Shown here: positions 29,836 to 39,893 of the stretch, in pieces | Layout: every line of letters begins with the position of its first letter | Position numbering within the stretch: the stretch's first letter is position 1 | DNA from: an uncultured bacterium | GTDB taxonomy: Bacteria; Bacillota; Clostridia; TANB77; CAG-508 | DNA: 64,000 nucleotides | Assembly (NCBI GenBank): GCA_905215935.1 | Contig: CAJMRY010000006.1 | Coordinates: 31,366-95,365, forward strand | Direction: 5' to 3' | Position numbers and translations under genes: made by a program | The notes under the pieces: generated by a model | Told to the model about the DNA's origin: nothing | What the model saw: only the letters and a program-made list of their open reading frames with translations | Database searches by the model: none

Positions 29836-30237
29836 ATGGAGTGCGAAAAATCATGTGGATGTATTATTATAGAAGATGAAAAAGTTTTATTGGTTAAGCA
29901 GACAAAAGGTCATTGGGGATTTCCAAAAGGGCATGTGGAGGCTGACGAAACAGAGGTGGAAACAGCAATTAGGGAAGTAAAAGAGGAAGCTAATGTAGAT
30001 GTAGAGGTTGAAGGGAATAAAAGATATACAATGAGATATGTTACAGATAAAGGAAATATGAAAGAGATTGTATATTTTGTTGCTAGAAAAGTTGGTGGAG
30101 AGATAAAAGAGCAAGAATGTGAAATAGATGGGATAGAATGGTTAGATTTTAGAGATGCTTTAGAAAGAATTACGTATGATAATTGTAGAGAATTGTTTAG
30201 GGAGGTTATAGATAATATTGGAGAAAGATGGAGTTAA
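29836..30237 (+). CDS. Nudix hydrolase (diadenosine-polyphosphate type)
   Basis: Short Nudix protein (133 residues) with CGCIIIEDEKVLLVKQ, HWGFPKGHVEADETEVETAI and REVKEEA. The W-x-F-P-K-G-H-x-E pattern is that of Ap4A/bis(5'-nucleosyl)-polyphosphate hydrolases. ATG follows AAGGGAGAGAATAA. Confidence 0.88.
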   Translation: MECEKSCGCIIIEDEKVLLVKQTKGHWGFPKGHVEADETEVETAIREVKEEANVDVEVEGNKRYTMRYVTDKGNMKEIVYFVARKVGGEIKEQECEIDGIEWLDFRDALERITYDNCRELFREVIDNIGERWS

Positions 30238-30359
30238 ATGTTTTTTGATTAGACAAATATGACAAAATATGTTAAAAATTTCATATTTTATTGAGAAAAA
30301 GTAATGTTTATGATATAAAATTTATATGAGTTATGATAATGGAAATGTAGGTGGATAAA

Positions 30360-30677
30360 ATGCAAGAGATAATGAAAGAGATAAAACAATTTAATGAAGA
30401 AAGAGAGTGGGACAAATTTCATTCTCCAGAGAATTTAGCTAAATCAATATCGATTGAAGCGGGAGAACTATTAGAATGTTTTCAATGGAATAGTGAAGAA
30501 TATAATAAAGAAGAAGTTTGTGAGGAATTAGCAGATGTTTTTACTTATTGCATTCAAATGGCTATGAAATTAGACGTTGATCCAAAGGAAATTATATTAA
30601 AAAAATTGGAAAAAACAGAAAAGAAATATCCAGTTGAGAAATCAAAAGGAGTAAGTACAAAGTATAATAAATTATAA
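30360..30677 (+). CDS. MazG-like nucleotide pyrophosphohydrolase
   Basis: dCTPase/RS21-C6-like MazG protein: HSPENLAKSISIEAGELLECFQW (E-x2-E) and EELADVFTYCIQMA (E-x2-D), then the family ending KYPVEKSKGVSTKYN. About 105 residues. ATG 30360 is chosen because TAGGTGG precedes it by 5 bases; GTG 30351 is possible. It lies 19 bases before a DUF2075 gene, and a remnant of a second copy lies before the next DUF2075 gene, so the pair mazG-DUF2075 looks like a functional unit. Confidence 0.88.
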   Translation: MQEIMKEIKQFNEEREWDKFHSPENLAKSISIEAGELLECFQWNSEEYNKEEVCEELADVFTYCIQMAMKLDVDPKEIILKKLEKTEKKYPVEKSKGVSTKYNKL

Positions 30678-30696
30678 GAAAATTTAAGGGGTAATA

Positions 30697-32478
30697 ATGA
30701 TGAATTCAAATTTGGAAGTTAAAGGATATGAGTTTAATACAGACACATTAGACAGTATTAATCCAAAATATATTAATTGGCCAGTAGTTTATTTAATAAA
30801 TAATAATAATGAAATATATATTGGTGAAACATCAAATATAAAAAGTAGAATGAAACAACATTTAGATAATCCAGATAGAAAATATTTGGAATTAATAAAC
30901 ATAATATTTGATAAGCAATTTAATAAATCTGCGATATTAGATATAGAACAAAATTTAATTCGTATGTTCTATGCTGATACCAGGTTTAATTCAGATAATG
31001 GCATATTAAATAAAAATAATGGACAATCTTCGAAACATAATTATTATCAAAGAGAAATGTATTTAAATAAATTAGTGAATATATGGGAAAAACTTAAGCA
31101 GAAAAAGTTAGTTAATAAATCTTATAATAATATTATAAATTCTGATATATATAAATATTCTCCGTTTATTTCATTAACTAATGAGCAAGAAGATATAATG
31201 TGTAAAATTATTAATAATATATTGGATTGTTTAGAGGGAAAAAGCACGAATGAAACTTCAATTATTACAGGTCTTGCAGGAACAGGTAAAACCATTTTGG
31301 CAATAAATTTAATATATAATATAGTTAATGCAAATCTTATCAAGATTGATACTTTCAAAGAAGATAGTGAAGTAGAAAATTTATTGGAATTTGATAAAAC
31401 TATGCATAGGCTAAGAAAATATATATTATACAATGAAAAAATAAAAATTGGATTTGTAGTTCCAATGCAGTCTTTAAGAAAGACTTTAAATGTTGTATTT
31501 AAATCAATAAATAGTAAAAAACTAAAAAATATTGTAATTGGACCAGGTGATGTTACTAAAGATAATTATGATGTAATTATATGTGATGAAACCCATAGGT
31601 TAGCACAATATAAAAATATTCAAAATATGGGATATTTTAAGAAAATATGTAAAGAACTTCAAATTGATGAAAAAACATCTACACAACTTGATTGGATAAG
31701 TATGAAATCAAAATATAAAGTATTATTTTATGATGGAAATCAAACTATTAGAGGATCAGACATTTCAGCAGAAAAAATGAACGAGTTAATACAAAGAAAT
31801 AGTGATAAATGTTACTCATTAACAACACAATTAAGGTGTAAATCGGGGGAACTATTTTTAGATAATATAGATAAATTATTTAAATGTACGTTAAAAGATA
31901 AAATAGAATCATCTAAAGATTTTGAAATAAAAGTATTCAATGATCCTAATGAAATGATTGAAAAGATAAAGCAACTAGATAAAGAAATGGGATTATGTAG
32001 AAATGTTGCAGGAAATGATTGGGAGTGGAAATCGGAACGTAAGTCAAATGAAGAGATAAGAAAAAATGATTTATACGATTTTGATTTTGAAGGAAAGAAA
32101 TATATATGGAATCGTACAAAAAAAGGTTGGATACTATCAAATAATGCAGTAAATGAAATTGGATGTGTGCATACAGTACAGGGGTATGACTTAAACTATG
32201 TTGGAGTAATTATTGGTCCTGACTTAAGTTATAATAAAGGGAAAAATAAGATTGAAGTTCATATTGATAAATTAAAAGATTTAAATGTAAAAAAAGGAAC
32301 AGATGAAGAAACTGTAAAAAACTATATAATTAATACATATAAGATTTTATTGGAACGAGGAATTAAAGGTTGTTATATTTACGCATGTGATGAAAGTATG
32401 CAGAGATATTTGGAGGAACATATAGAAAATTATAATTCTAATAAAGAAGAAACTAAACAAGTAATATTAAAAAATTAG
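30697..32478 (+). CDS. GIY-YIG nuclease fused to a DUF2075 helicase-like ATPase
   Basis: Residues about 28-95 fit a GIY-YIG-type nuclease (VVYLINNNNEIYIGETSNI, K-S-R-M-x-Q-H). A DUF2075 superfamily-1-like ATPase follows: Walker A GLAGTGKTILAINL near residue 190, Walker B ICDETHRL near 290, QLRCKSGE near 380, and a C-terminal motif IGCVHTVQGYDLNYVGVIIG. Proteins of this kind are often found in defence islands; an antiviral role is inference. ATG 30697 or 30700 after AAGGGG. The last few codons (VILKN) appear to come from an ancestral mazG sequence at the junction. Confidence 0.8.
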   Translation: MMNSNLEVKGYEFNTDTLDSINPKYINWPVVYLINNNNEIYIGETSNIKSRMKQHLDNPDRKYLELINIIFDKQFNKSAILDIEQNLIRMFYADTRFNSDNGILNKNNGQSSKHNYYQREMYLNKLVNIWEKLKQKKLVNKSYNNIINSDIYKYSPFISLTNEQEDIMCKIINNILDCLEGKSTNETSIITGLAGTGKTILAINLIYNIVNANLIKIDTFKEDSEVENLLEFDKTMHRLRKYILYNEKIKIGFVVPMQSLRKTLNVVFKSINSKKLKNIVIGPGDVTKDNYDVIICDETHRLAQYKNIQNMGYFKKICKELQIDEKTSTQLDWISMKSKYKVLFYDGNQTIRGSDISAEKMNELIQRNSDKCYSLTTQLRCKSGELFLDNIDKLFKCTLKDKIESSKDFEIKVFNDPNEMIEKIKQLDKEMGLCRNVAGNDWEWKSERKSNEEIRKNDLYDFDFEGKKYIWNRTKKGWILSNNAVNEIGCVHTVQGYDLNYVGVIIGPDLSYNKGKNKIEVHIDKLKDLNVKKGTDEETVKNYIINTYKILLERGIKGCYIYACDESMQRYLEEHIENYNSNKEETKQVILKN

Positions 32479-32540
32479 AAAAGACAAAGAAAAAATATCC
32501 AGTAGAAAAAGCTAAAGGAGTAAGCACAAAATATAATTAA
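32466..32540 (+). pseudogene. Remnant of a second mazG gene (last ~23 codons)
   Basis: In the frame ending at TAA 32538-32540 the DNA encodes KKLEKTKKKYPVEKAKGVST and KYN, almost the same as the C-terminus of the intact mazG at 30600-30670. It is fused onto the stop of the upstream DUF2075 gene and precedes the second DUF2075 gene. This is the scar of a duplicated mazG-DUF2075 module in which the second mazG was lost. Confidence 0.8.
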
Positions 32541-32573
32541 TTATAGAAATAATAATTAATTGGAGGAATTATT

Positions 32574-34532
32574 ATGATAGTATATGAAGCAACAAAGCAG
32601 CTATTTGTAGAAGATGTTGTAAAAGATAAAATTGAAGAGAATATAGATAGAAAATTTTATGAAAAAATGGGATATCACACATCACAGAATGAAAGAAAAG
32701 CATGGAATAATTCTATGCAATATATGATGAAAGTTTTGATAGATAATAATATACCTGGAAATGTAGGAATAGCTATTGAATTTAAAATTCCAAATACATC
32801 TAAGAGAGTAGACTTTATAATTACAGGTAAGGATGGTAAATTTAAAAATACAGCTATTATTGTTGAATTAAAACAATGGACTGAAGTTGATATAATTAAT
32901 GGAAAAGATGGAATAGTACAAGCATATACAGGACATGCTTTAAGAGAAGTTGTACATCCATCATATCAAGCATGGTCATATGCAACAACAATAGAAGATT
33001 ATAATGAGAGTGTACAAGATAGACAAATAGATTTACATCCATGTGCTTATCTTCACAATTATTTAACTGTAACACCTCCAACACTATTATCAGATAATTA
33101 TAAGTATTATTTAGAAAAGGCACCAACTTTTGTAAAAGGTGATGTAGAAAAGTTAAGAAATTTTATCAATAAGTATATTAAACATGGCGATGATAAAGAA
33201 ACATTATATATGATTGAAAATGGAAAAATTAGACCATCTAAGTCCTTACAAGATACGTTATCAAGTATGTTAAAAGGTAATCAAGAATTCATTATGATTG
33301 ATGACCAAAAACTTGTATATGAAACAGCTTTAGAAATGGCAAGAAAATCATATAGAGATGGAAACAAAAGAGTTTTAATAGTTAAAGGTGGACCAGGTAC
33401 AGGAAAATCAGTATTAGCAATCAATTTGTTAGTTCAATTAACAAATGAAAATATGGTTTGTTCATATGTAACAAAGAATTCAGCACCTAGAAATGTTTAT
33501 GCTACGAAGTTAAGTGGAGATTTTAGAAAAACAAGAATCAATAACTTGTTTAAAGGATCAGGATCATTTGTAGAATCTGTAGAAAATGAATTTGATGTTT
33601 TAATAGTAGATGAAGCACATAGATTAAATGCAAAATCAGGAATGTTCCAGAACTTAGGTGAGAATCAAATAAAGGAAATTATTAAAGCCTCTAAATTTTC
33701 AATATTCTTTATAGATGAATCACAAAGAGTAACTTTAAAAGATATAGGAAGTATCGAAGAAATACAAAAATATATTAGACAAGCTAATGCTGAATCAGAA
33801 ATAATGGAATTAGAATCACAATTTAGATGCAATGGATCTGATGGATATATTGCTTGGCTTGATGATGTATTAGAAATAAGAAATACTGCTAATAGTGATG
33901 GATTTGATTTGGATTATGAGGTTAAAGTATGTGATACTCCAAATGAAGTAAGAGATATAATATTTGAAAAGAACAAAATAAATAATAAAGCAAGATTACT
34001 TGCAGGATACTGTTGGAACTGGATAAAAGAAGGAAAAAATAAATCAGATATATTTGATATAACCATTCCAGAATATAATTTCGCAATGAGCTGGAATTTA
34101 GGGAATAGTCAAACATGGGCAATTGATTCAGAGTCAGTAAATGAAATAGGATGTATACATACAGCACAAGGACTTGAATTCGATTATGTTGGAGTAATTA
34201 TTGGAAATGATTTAAGATATGAAAATGGTAAGATAGTTACAGATGTTACAGAAAGAGCAAAGACAGATCAATCAATAAAAGGAATATATAAAATGTTTCA
34301 ACAAGATTTTGATAAAGCAGAGAAAATAGTAGATGAAATAATAAAAAATACATATAGGACATTAATGACAAGAGGACAAAAAGGATGTTATATTTATTGT
34401 ACAGATAAAAACTTGTCAAATTATCTTAAGAAAAGATTAAATCAAAAAGATGAAATAACTTATTCAATTGATGAAGATGAGAAAAATAACTTAATGGTTG
34501 CTGAAGAAGGAGAAGAATATAGGTATGAATAA
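32574..34532 (+). CDS. DUF2075 helicase-like ATPase with an N-terminal PD-(D/E)XK-like nuclease
   Basis: Residues about 60-110 show RVDFIITG and IIVELKQW with the spacing D...ExK of a PD-(D/E)XK nuclease. The DUF2075 ATPase follows: GGPGTGKSVLAINL near residue 271, IVDEAHRLN near 343, ESQFRCNGSDGY, and IGCIHTAQGLEFDYVGVIIG. 652 residues. ATG follows TTGGAGGAATTATT. It is a paralogue of the preceding DUF2075 protein with a different nuclease at the front. A role in restriction of foreign DNA is plausible but inferred. Confidence 0.82.
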   Translation: MIVYEATKQLFVEDVVKDKIEENIDRKFYEKMGYHTSQNERKAWNNSMQYMMKVLIDNNIPGNVGIAIEFKIPNTSKRVDFIITGKDGKFKNTAIIVELKQWTEVDIINGKDGIVQAYTGHALREVVHPSYQAWSYATTIEDYNESVQDRQIDLHPCAYLHNYLTVTPPTLLSDNYKYYLEKAPTFVKGDVEKLRNFINKYIKHGDDKETLYMIENGKIRPSKSLQDTLSSMLKGNQEFIMIDDQKLVYETALEMARKSYRDGNKRVLIVKGGPGTGKSVLAINLLVQLTNENMVCSYVTKNSAPRNVYATKLSGDFRKTRINNLFKGSGSFVESVENEFDVLIVDEAHRLNAKSGMFQNLGENQIKEIIKASKFSIFFIDESQRVTLKDIGSIEEIQKYIRQANAESEIMELESQFRCNGSDGYIAWLDDVLEIRNTANSDGFDLDYEVKVCDTPNEVRDIIFEKNKINNKARLLAGYCWNWIKEGKNKSDIFDITIPEYNFAMSWNLGNSQTWAIDSESVNEIGCIHTAQGLEFDYVGVIIGNDLRYENGKIVTDVTERAKTDQSIKGIYKMFQQDFDKAEKIVDEIIKNTYRTLMTRGQKGCYIYCTDKNLSNYLKKRLNQKDEITYSIDEDEKNNLMVAEEGEEYRYE

Positions 34533-34701
34533 AGATGAAATGATGCCGATTGTAAAATTCATAGCTGAAATGGACAAGAAATTTATAGACGATGATAACA
34601 GATATAATTTATCAAAAGAGCAAAAAGAAATATTAAAGCACTTTGTTGATGAATGCTACGAAAATTTTAAGAATGATAACTGGAGAAAAGCAATTATTTG
34701 A
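34525..34701 (+). CDS. Small hypothetical protein (58 aa)
   Basis: Not recognised. ATG 34525 overlaps the stop of the DUF2075 gene (atgaataa) and has GAAGGAGAAGAATATAGG upstream, so it is probably translationally coupled. The protein is charged and helical (MNKDEMMPIVKFIAEMDKKF). It uses TGA as stop, which is rare in this window. It may be an accessory subunit of the preceding ATPase. Confidence 0.6.
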   Translation: MNKDEMMPIVKFIAEMDKKFIDDDNRYNLSKEQKEILKHFVDECYENFKNDNWRKAII

Positions 34702-34863
34702 ATAAATGAATATAAATTATGAAGAAAATTTTTCTATCATATTTTAATTGGTGTAGAACAAAAGTATAATTTTTATTATCAATGGAAAATTACTATAATT
34801 TATGTTATTTAGTCATATATAAAATTTATAAACTTGATCAATACTATTATATGGAGGTACTAT

Positions 34864-37800
34864 ATGAATAATTCCAAAGAAAGAGGATATATATTTCAAG
34901 ATGCTTTTTCGTCATATATAATATCTGAGTATATTAATAGAATATTAAATGGAGAGCATATTGATACTAGAGTAGTATTAGATAAAAAATCAAATATAGA
35001 AGATAAATTTGATGATTTAAAAATAATAGAAAAAGATATTATTAAAGAAATTCAAATTAAATATAGTGAATCAAAAGAAATTCTTGATTGGTCAGATTTA
35101 AAAAATGCAAGTAGTGATTATAATTTGTATCAATTTATTAATAGCTATAAAGTATCAAAAAATAATAAAAACATTCTAATTATAAGAAATACCTCAGGAA
35201 ATATAAGTACGGAATTAGAAAAAAAGTTATTAAAAAATGGACAAAAGGGATTCTTTTTACAATCAAGGTTATATAAAATAAAAAATGAGGAAAAGATTAT
35301 AAATGAACTTTTTGATTGTAGAATAATAAAAAGCAAAAAAGAAAGAAAACAACCATTTAAGAGTATTACGAAAAATGACATAAAAGATTTTATAGATAAT
35401 TTCATAATAGAAGTAACAAATCAAGGATTAGAAAATGATGATTTTAGAAATTTAATATTAAATTCTTTTGACAGCGGAGTTATTGGTTATGCTAAAGGCA
35501 CCAATCAAAGTATTTATAATACTTTATTAAATACTATAAGAACTTATAGAGCCGAAGATAATTATGTGGAAAAACAAATAAATGAGATTTCTAACGAAAT
35601 AATGAAAGCTTTAGGATTAGAAGAATATTTAAGTCCAGTTTCAAATAAAATGGAAATTGATGAATTATTAGAAATAAAAAGAAGTAACGATATAAATAAT
35701 ATTATTAATTTATTAAAAGAAAATAATTTGTTGCATATATATGGAGCTCCAGGAGTAGGAAAAAGTTGGTTATCAAAACAACTAAAAGATAAAATAGAAG
35801 AAAATTCACTAATAACAACATATTATTTCTATTTTAATAGAAATGATGAGGAAAGAAGTAAGAGAATAAAAGAAATAAATTTTCTAACTACATTAAATTA
35901 TCATTTACAAAAAAAACATGGGTTTAATATTAACTTATTTAACAATGATATTAATTCTATAATAGATCAAGCTAATAAAGATGATAAAATTCATTATCTG
36001 TTGTTAGATGGAATTGATCATATAGAAAGAGAAGATACGGATCAAAAGATTGTTATTAAGGAATTATTAAAATCATTGACACAGATAGCAGATAGTACAG
36101 AAAAAATGAAAATAATTCTTATTTCTCAACCAATTGATGAAATTGACGTGAAATGTAAATATGAAATTAAAAATTTCCATATAGAAGAGACTAAAATAAT
36201 AGTAGGAAAGTTTTGTAAAAAATACGATTTAAATATAAATATTAGCATTGAAGAAATACATAGGAAAACAAATGGTAATCCATTATTAATTAACTATTTA
36301 ATGAGAGAGTATATGAATAAAGGTAATATTCCAGCAAATGATTTTAATACATTAGATGAATATTATGATTATATTTTTCAAGGATTACAATTTTATCTAT
36401 ATATGTATTTTGCTATATTACAGTTTCCTGTAACGGTAAATGAATTAGCTGAATTGAGTAAAACTGATTATGTTGAAGTTAATAATGAGATAGGAAAGAT
36501 AAAGAATGTATTAACTAAAAATGAAAGAAATGAATATATGATATTCCATGAAAGTTTGAAGAGATATATTTTAAAAAATCCTAAAATAGAGACTAACTTA
36601 TTGAAAAATAATTTGGTTGATTGGCTTAATTCATTAGACATATATGAAAACGAGAAAGCATTTAATTATTTGCCAGAATTAATTGTTAATACTAATAATT
36701 TTTTAAAGTTTAATAAAGAATATAATATTGATAAACTAATTAATTGCATTTTTGAAAAAGGGATATCAATTAAAGAAATAGAGAAATTTAATGTGTGCTG
36801 TTATAAAATATTTTCGTTGAGAGAGGAATTCGAAAAAATATATTATATAGAACATTTTTCAGATATTTTAAATACATATCAATATGAAGTAGATTTAGAT
36901 ATATTTGAAGATTATATAAGAATATTATATTTAAGAGGTGAAAAAGAGTTATTAGAAAAAATCTTATATAAAAGAGGATTAATAAAATATGCTAACCACG
37001 AGCAGGAATGGGAATATATTAGAAAAATTTGTATATATCTATTAAAAAATAATGTAAAATTAAATTATGAAAATATAATCAATATTTATTTTGAAAATTA
37101 TAATAAAAGAGATTTGACACAAATAGATAAATTGATTATTCCAAAAAATGAAATAGGAATCATGGTTAATTTTATAAAGTTATATAGTGAAAAGAAAGAG
37201 AAAATTATGGAAGAAATAGGTAGAAAAGATAATAGGCTAAAGGAAACCATAAAGAAATTTATAGAAGGAAAATTAGATGGATATAATACAAAATTACTAG
37301 AATATGGTTTGCTGGTTCCTGATAAAAAAATTGATATAGAAATAATCAAAAGAAAATATAAAGGCCAAAAGTACATTAGTAATATAGATGAAAATATTTT
37401 AGCTTATTTTTTCAATAATGGAATAAATAAAAATATCGAATATTTAAATAATGTATGGGAAAAGGAATATTTAGAAATTCCTAAATTTTATAAATTATTA
37501 GTTAGTTTAATTGAAGTTTTCACTAATACAGAATTAAAAGATAACAAGAGTAAGTTCGAAGAAATATTTGACAAATTAAATTACTATGATTTGAATTTTG
37601 AAGGAAATATTATTAATTCTGAAGAAAAATTAGACTTTCTTGGAAATTTATTTGTTAAAAATGAAAATAACAATTATATAATTATTAAATTTATGGAATT
37701 TTATGAAAAAATGAAAAAAGAAAAATCAAATAGACATGAAGGAATTTTACCATTTTTGGGAAATATATATAAATCTATTGTATATAATATAAAAAAGAAT

Positions 37801-39663
37801 AATATAAAGTTAGAAATCGATACATTAAGATATTTATTCTTTAATATTGATTCAAGAGAAAGTAATTATTCAAATTTGAGAAATTTAATGACGAATTACA
37901 TAATGCTTTATTTAGTAAATGGAGATCAAATAGAAATTTACAAAGAAATAAAATGCTTAATGTTCTCTTATGGAAGTTATAGAGATATTCAAATATGGGA
38001 ATTAATTGATATTTATGATAGATTAAAAGAAGAAAAATTATTAGACAGACAAAAATTTTTGAAATTATATACAATAGCATATAATGCAATTGAAAGAATG
38101 GATAGAGCTAAAGATGTTTGGCATATTTTAAATGAATTGCTAGAAAAATATGCAAAAGATTTTTCTGCAGAGGAGGCTATGAAAATATTCTTTTATACTA
38201 TGGAAATAAGTTATAATGGTATAAGAGATGAAGATATTTTATTCTCTGAAATATATGAAAATATCAAACTTAAAGATTATAAAAAAAATAAGTTTTTATA
38301 TTATTATTGGAGGTATATATCTGGCAATATTCAATATTCTATAAATAATAGAAATAGTTATTTAAAAAGTTGTATAAAATTTGCTACAAATAAACAATAC
38401 AACTATATAAAGAAAGAAATTATAGAAAATATCAAAATAAAGCAAGATGATATTATTGAAGGAGAAATAGAAAAGATTATAAATAATAAGAAGAAGTTTA
38501 TGGAATATGAGAAAAATGAAGAACAAAATGAAAAAGAGAAAGAAATAGATTATATCTATATTGACAATTTTAATGATTTTATTTTAAAGATTAATGATAC
38601 ATATCTATCAGTTCATGATATTGCTTATGAATCGATATGTAAAATTATTAATTCTTTACCAGAAGAAGAAGAGATCATAAATAAAATTTTAACTATAAAA
38701 CAATACACATCAATAAACTATATTTATAATATATTATTAAAAAATTCTTATGATTTTTCAACTTCAAATAAAAACAAACTAGTTCCTTTTTTAGTAGGAC
38801 TGTATTATAGAGGAAATGGTAATGTTACCAATATGGAAAATGATGAAATCTATGAAAAATGTTTAGCAATGGATAGAGATATGACAGAAAAAGTTTTAAA
38901 AAAATATTTTAAAAAAGATGAAGAATATCAAATTGGAAACAAAGCTGGGAAATTATATAAATATTTGGTAAAAAAAGAACATATCCCATGTGTATATGAA
39001 AATTTAATTACTATGTATAATGAAAGATTACCTCAATTAATAGATTTTACAAATGAATATTATAGCAACTATAACCTAGGAGATAAAAACGACATCCTTT
39101 TAAATTATTTTATGTTAAAATTGAAAGAAAATGAAACACGTTTTCCCTCAACTGTCGATGAATTATTATTTGTTAATTTATATGATGTAAAATGTAATAA
39201 AAATTTTTTTATAAAAAATGATAAGGCTATTTTCTTGGCACTTACTGTGTATGCGATATATTTATCTGATCTTTGGCTTATGAAAAATTCTTTTTTGAAT
39301 TGGAATCAATTAACAGAAAAGAATATTATTGTATGTGAAATAAATCAAAATAAAACTTCAATAAATATGAATATGGAAAATTGTACAAATTCAATAAAGA
39401 AAAAAATCATATCAAATCCGAGAGGATTATTAGCAATGAATGGACATGAATCCTATAAATATGTGTCTAATATGTTTCAATTATTTGACATTTATGGAGG
39501 AATAGAAGATAGAAATATAATAAAAAGAGAATATAAAATTGGCAGAAATAGTAGAATAAAATATGTTATGATAAAGCAACAAAATAATAATAAATTAAAA
39601 AAATTAGCAAAAGTACAAAATATTTATAAGATAAGAAGCATGCTGGAAGAATTTTTGTTTTAG
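34864..39663 (+). CDS. STAND NTPase with N-terminal Cap4/DUF4297-like nuclease (Avs-like)
   Basis: 1599 residues. The N-terminus (RGYIFQDAFSSYIISEYI, then IIKEIQIKYSES near residues 58-70) fits the DUF4297/Cap4 double-strand DNA nuclease fold. A STAND P-loop follows: IYGAPGVGKSWLSKQ near residue 290, YLLLDGIDHIE near 380, IILISQP, and a winged-helix region (NPLLINYL, FHESLKRYIL). The remaining 900 residues are helical with no recognised motif and are the likely target sensor. ATG 34864 follows ATGGAGGTACTAT. The architecture (nuclease-STAND-large helical sensor) matches Avs-type phage sensors; assignment to a named Avs type is not possible from sequence reading alone. Confidence 0.78.
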   Translation: MNNSKERGYIFQDAFSSYIISEYINRILNGEHIDTRVVLDKKSNIEDKFDDLKIIEKDIIKEIQIKYSESKEILDWSDLKNASSDYNLYQFINSYKVSKNNKNILIIRNTSGNISTELEKKLLKNGQKGFFLQSRLYKIKNEEKIINELFDCRIIKSKKERKQPFKSITKNDIKDFIDNFIIEVTNQGLENDDFRNLILNSFDSGVIGYAKGTNQSIYNTLLNTIRTYRAEDNYVEKQINEISNEIMKALGLEEYLSPVSNKMEIDELLEIKRSNDINNIINLLKENNLLHIYGAPGVGKSWLSKQLKDKIEENSLITTYYFYFNRNDEERSKRIKEINFLTTLNYHLQKKHGFNINLFNNDINSIIDQANKDDKIHYLLLDGIDHIEREDTDQKIVIKELLKSLTQIADSTEKMKIILISQPIDEIDVKCKYEIKNFHIEETKIIVGKFCKKYDLNINISIEEIHRKTNGNPLLINYLMREYMNKGNIPANDFNTLDEYYDYIFQGLQFYLYMYFAILQFPVTVNELAELSKTDYVEVNNEIGKIKNVLTKNERNEYMIFHESLKRYILKNPKIETNLLKNNLVDWLNSLDIYENEKAFNYLPELIVNTNNFLKFNKEYNIDKLINCIFEKGISIKEIEKFNVCCYKIFSLREEFEKIYYIEHFSDILNTYQYEVDLDIFEDYIRILYLRGEKELLEKILYKRGLIKYANHEQEWEYIRKICIYLLKNNVKLNYENIINIYFENYNKRDLTQIDKLIIPKNEIGIMVNFIKLYSEKKEKIMEEIGRKDNRLKETIKKFIEGKLDGYNTKLLEYGLLVPDKKIDIEIIKRKYKGQKYISNIDENILAYFFNNGINKNIEYLNNVWEKEYLEIPKFYKLLVSLIEVFTNTELKDNKSKFEEIFDKLNYYDLNFEGNIINSEEKLDFLGNLFVKNENNNYIIIKFMEFYEKMKKEKSNRHEGILPFLGNIYKSIVYNIKKNNIKLEIDTLRYLFFNIDSRESNYSNLRNLMTNYIMLYLVNGDQIEIYKEIKCLMFSYGSYRDIQIWELIDIYDRLKEEKLLDRQKFLKLYTIAYNAIERMDRAKDVWHILNELLEKYAKDFSAEEAMKIFFYTMEISYNGIRDEDILFSEIYENIKLKDYKKNKFLYYYWRYISGNIQYSINNRNSYLKSCIKFATNKQYNYIKKEIIENIKIKQDDIIEGEIEKIINNKKKFMEYEKNEEQNEKEKEIDYIYIDNFNDFILKINDTYLSVHDIAYESICKIINSLPEEEEIINKILTIKQYTSINYIYNILLKNSYDFSTSNKNKLVPFLVGLYYRGNGNVTNMENDEIYEKCLAMDRDMTEKVLKKYFKKDEEYQIGNKAGKLYKYLVKKEHIPCVYENLITMYNERLPQLIDFTNEYYSNYNLGDKNDILLNYFMLKLKENETRFPSTVDELLFVNLYDVKCNKNFFIKNDKAIFLALTVYAIYLSDLWLMKNSFLNWNQLTEKNIIVCEINQNKTSINMNMENCTNSIKKKIISNPRGLLAMNGHESYKYVSNMFQLFDIYGGIEDRNIIKREYKIGRNSRIKYVMIKQQNNNKLKKLAKVQNIYKIRSMLEEFLF

Positions 39664-39738
39664 ATGTAAAATAATTAGAGTATATCTCTTAAAACATATA
39701 ATAATGAATTATTAAAATTTTTAAATCAATTATAAAAG

Positions 39739-39763
39739 TGCAAGGTCTGGATGATTCAGACTT
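39739..39763 (+). terminator. Hairpin downstream of the STAND gene
   Basis: caaggtctg / cagactttg stem with a 7-base loop, followed by tattattata. A weak terminator. Confidence 0.45.
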
Positions 39764-39893
39764 TGTATTATTATACAAAATATAACATATCTAGTTTCAA
39801 ACATATGATTAGACACATTTTTCAATATGATTTTATATATTTTTAAAGTGTAAAAATTGCACTTTAAAATAATAAGCAAGTATAATAAAATTC

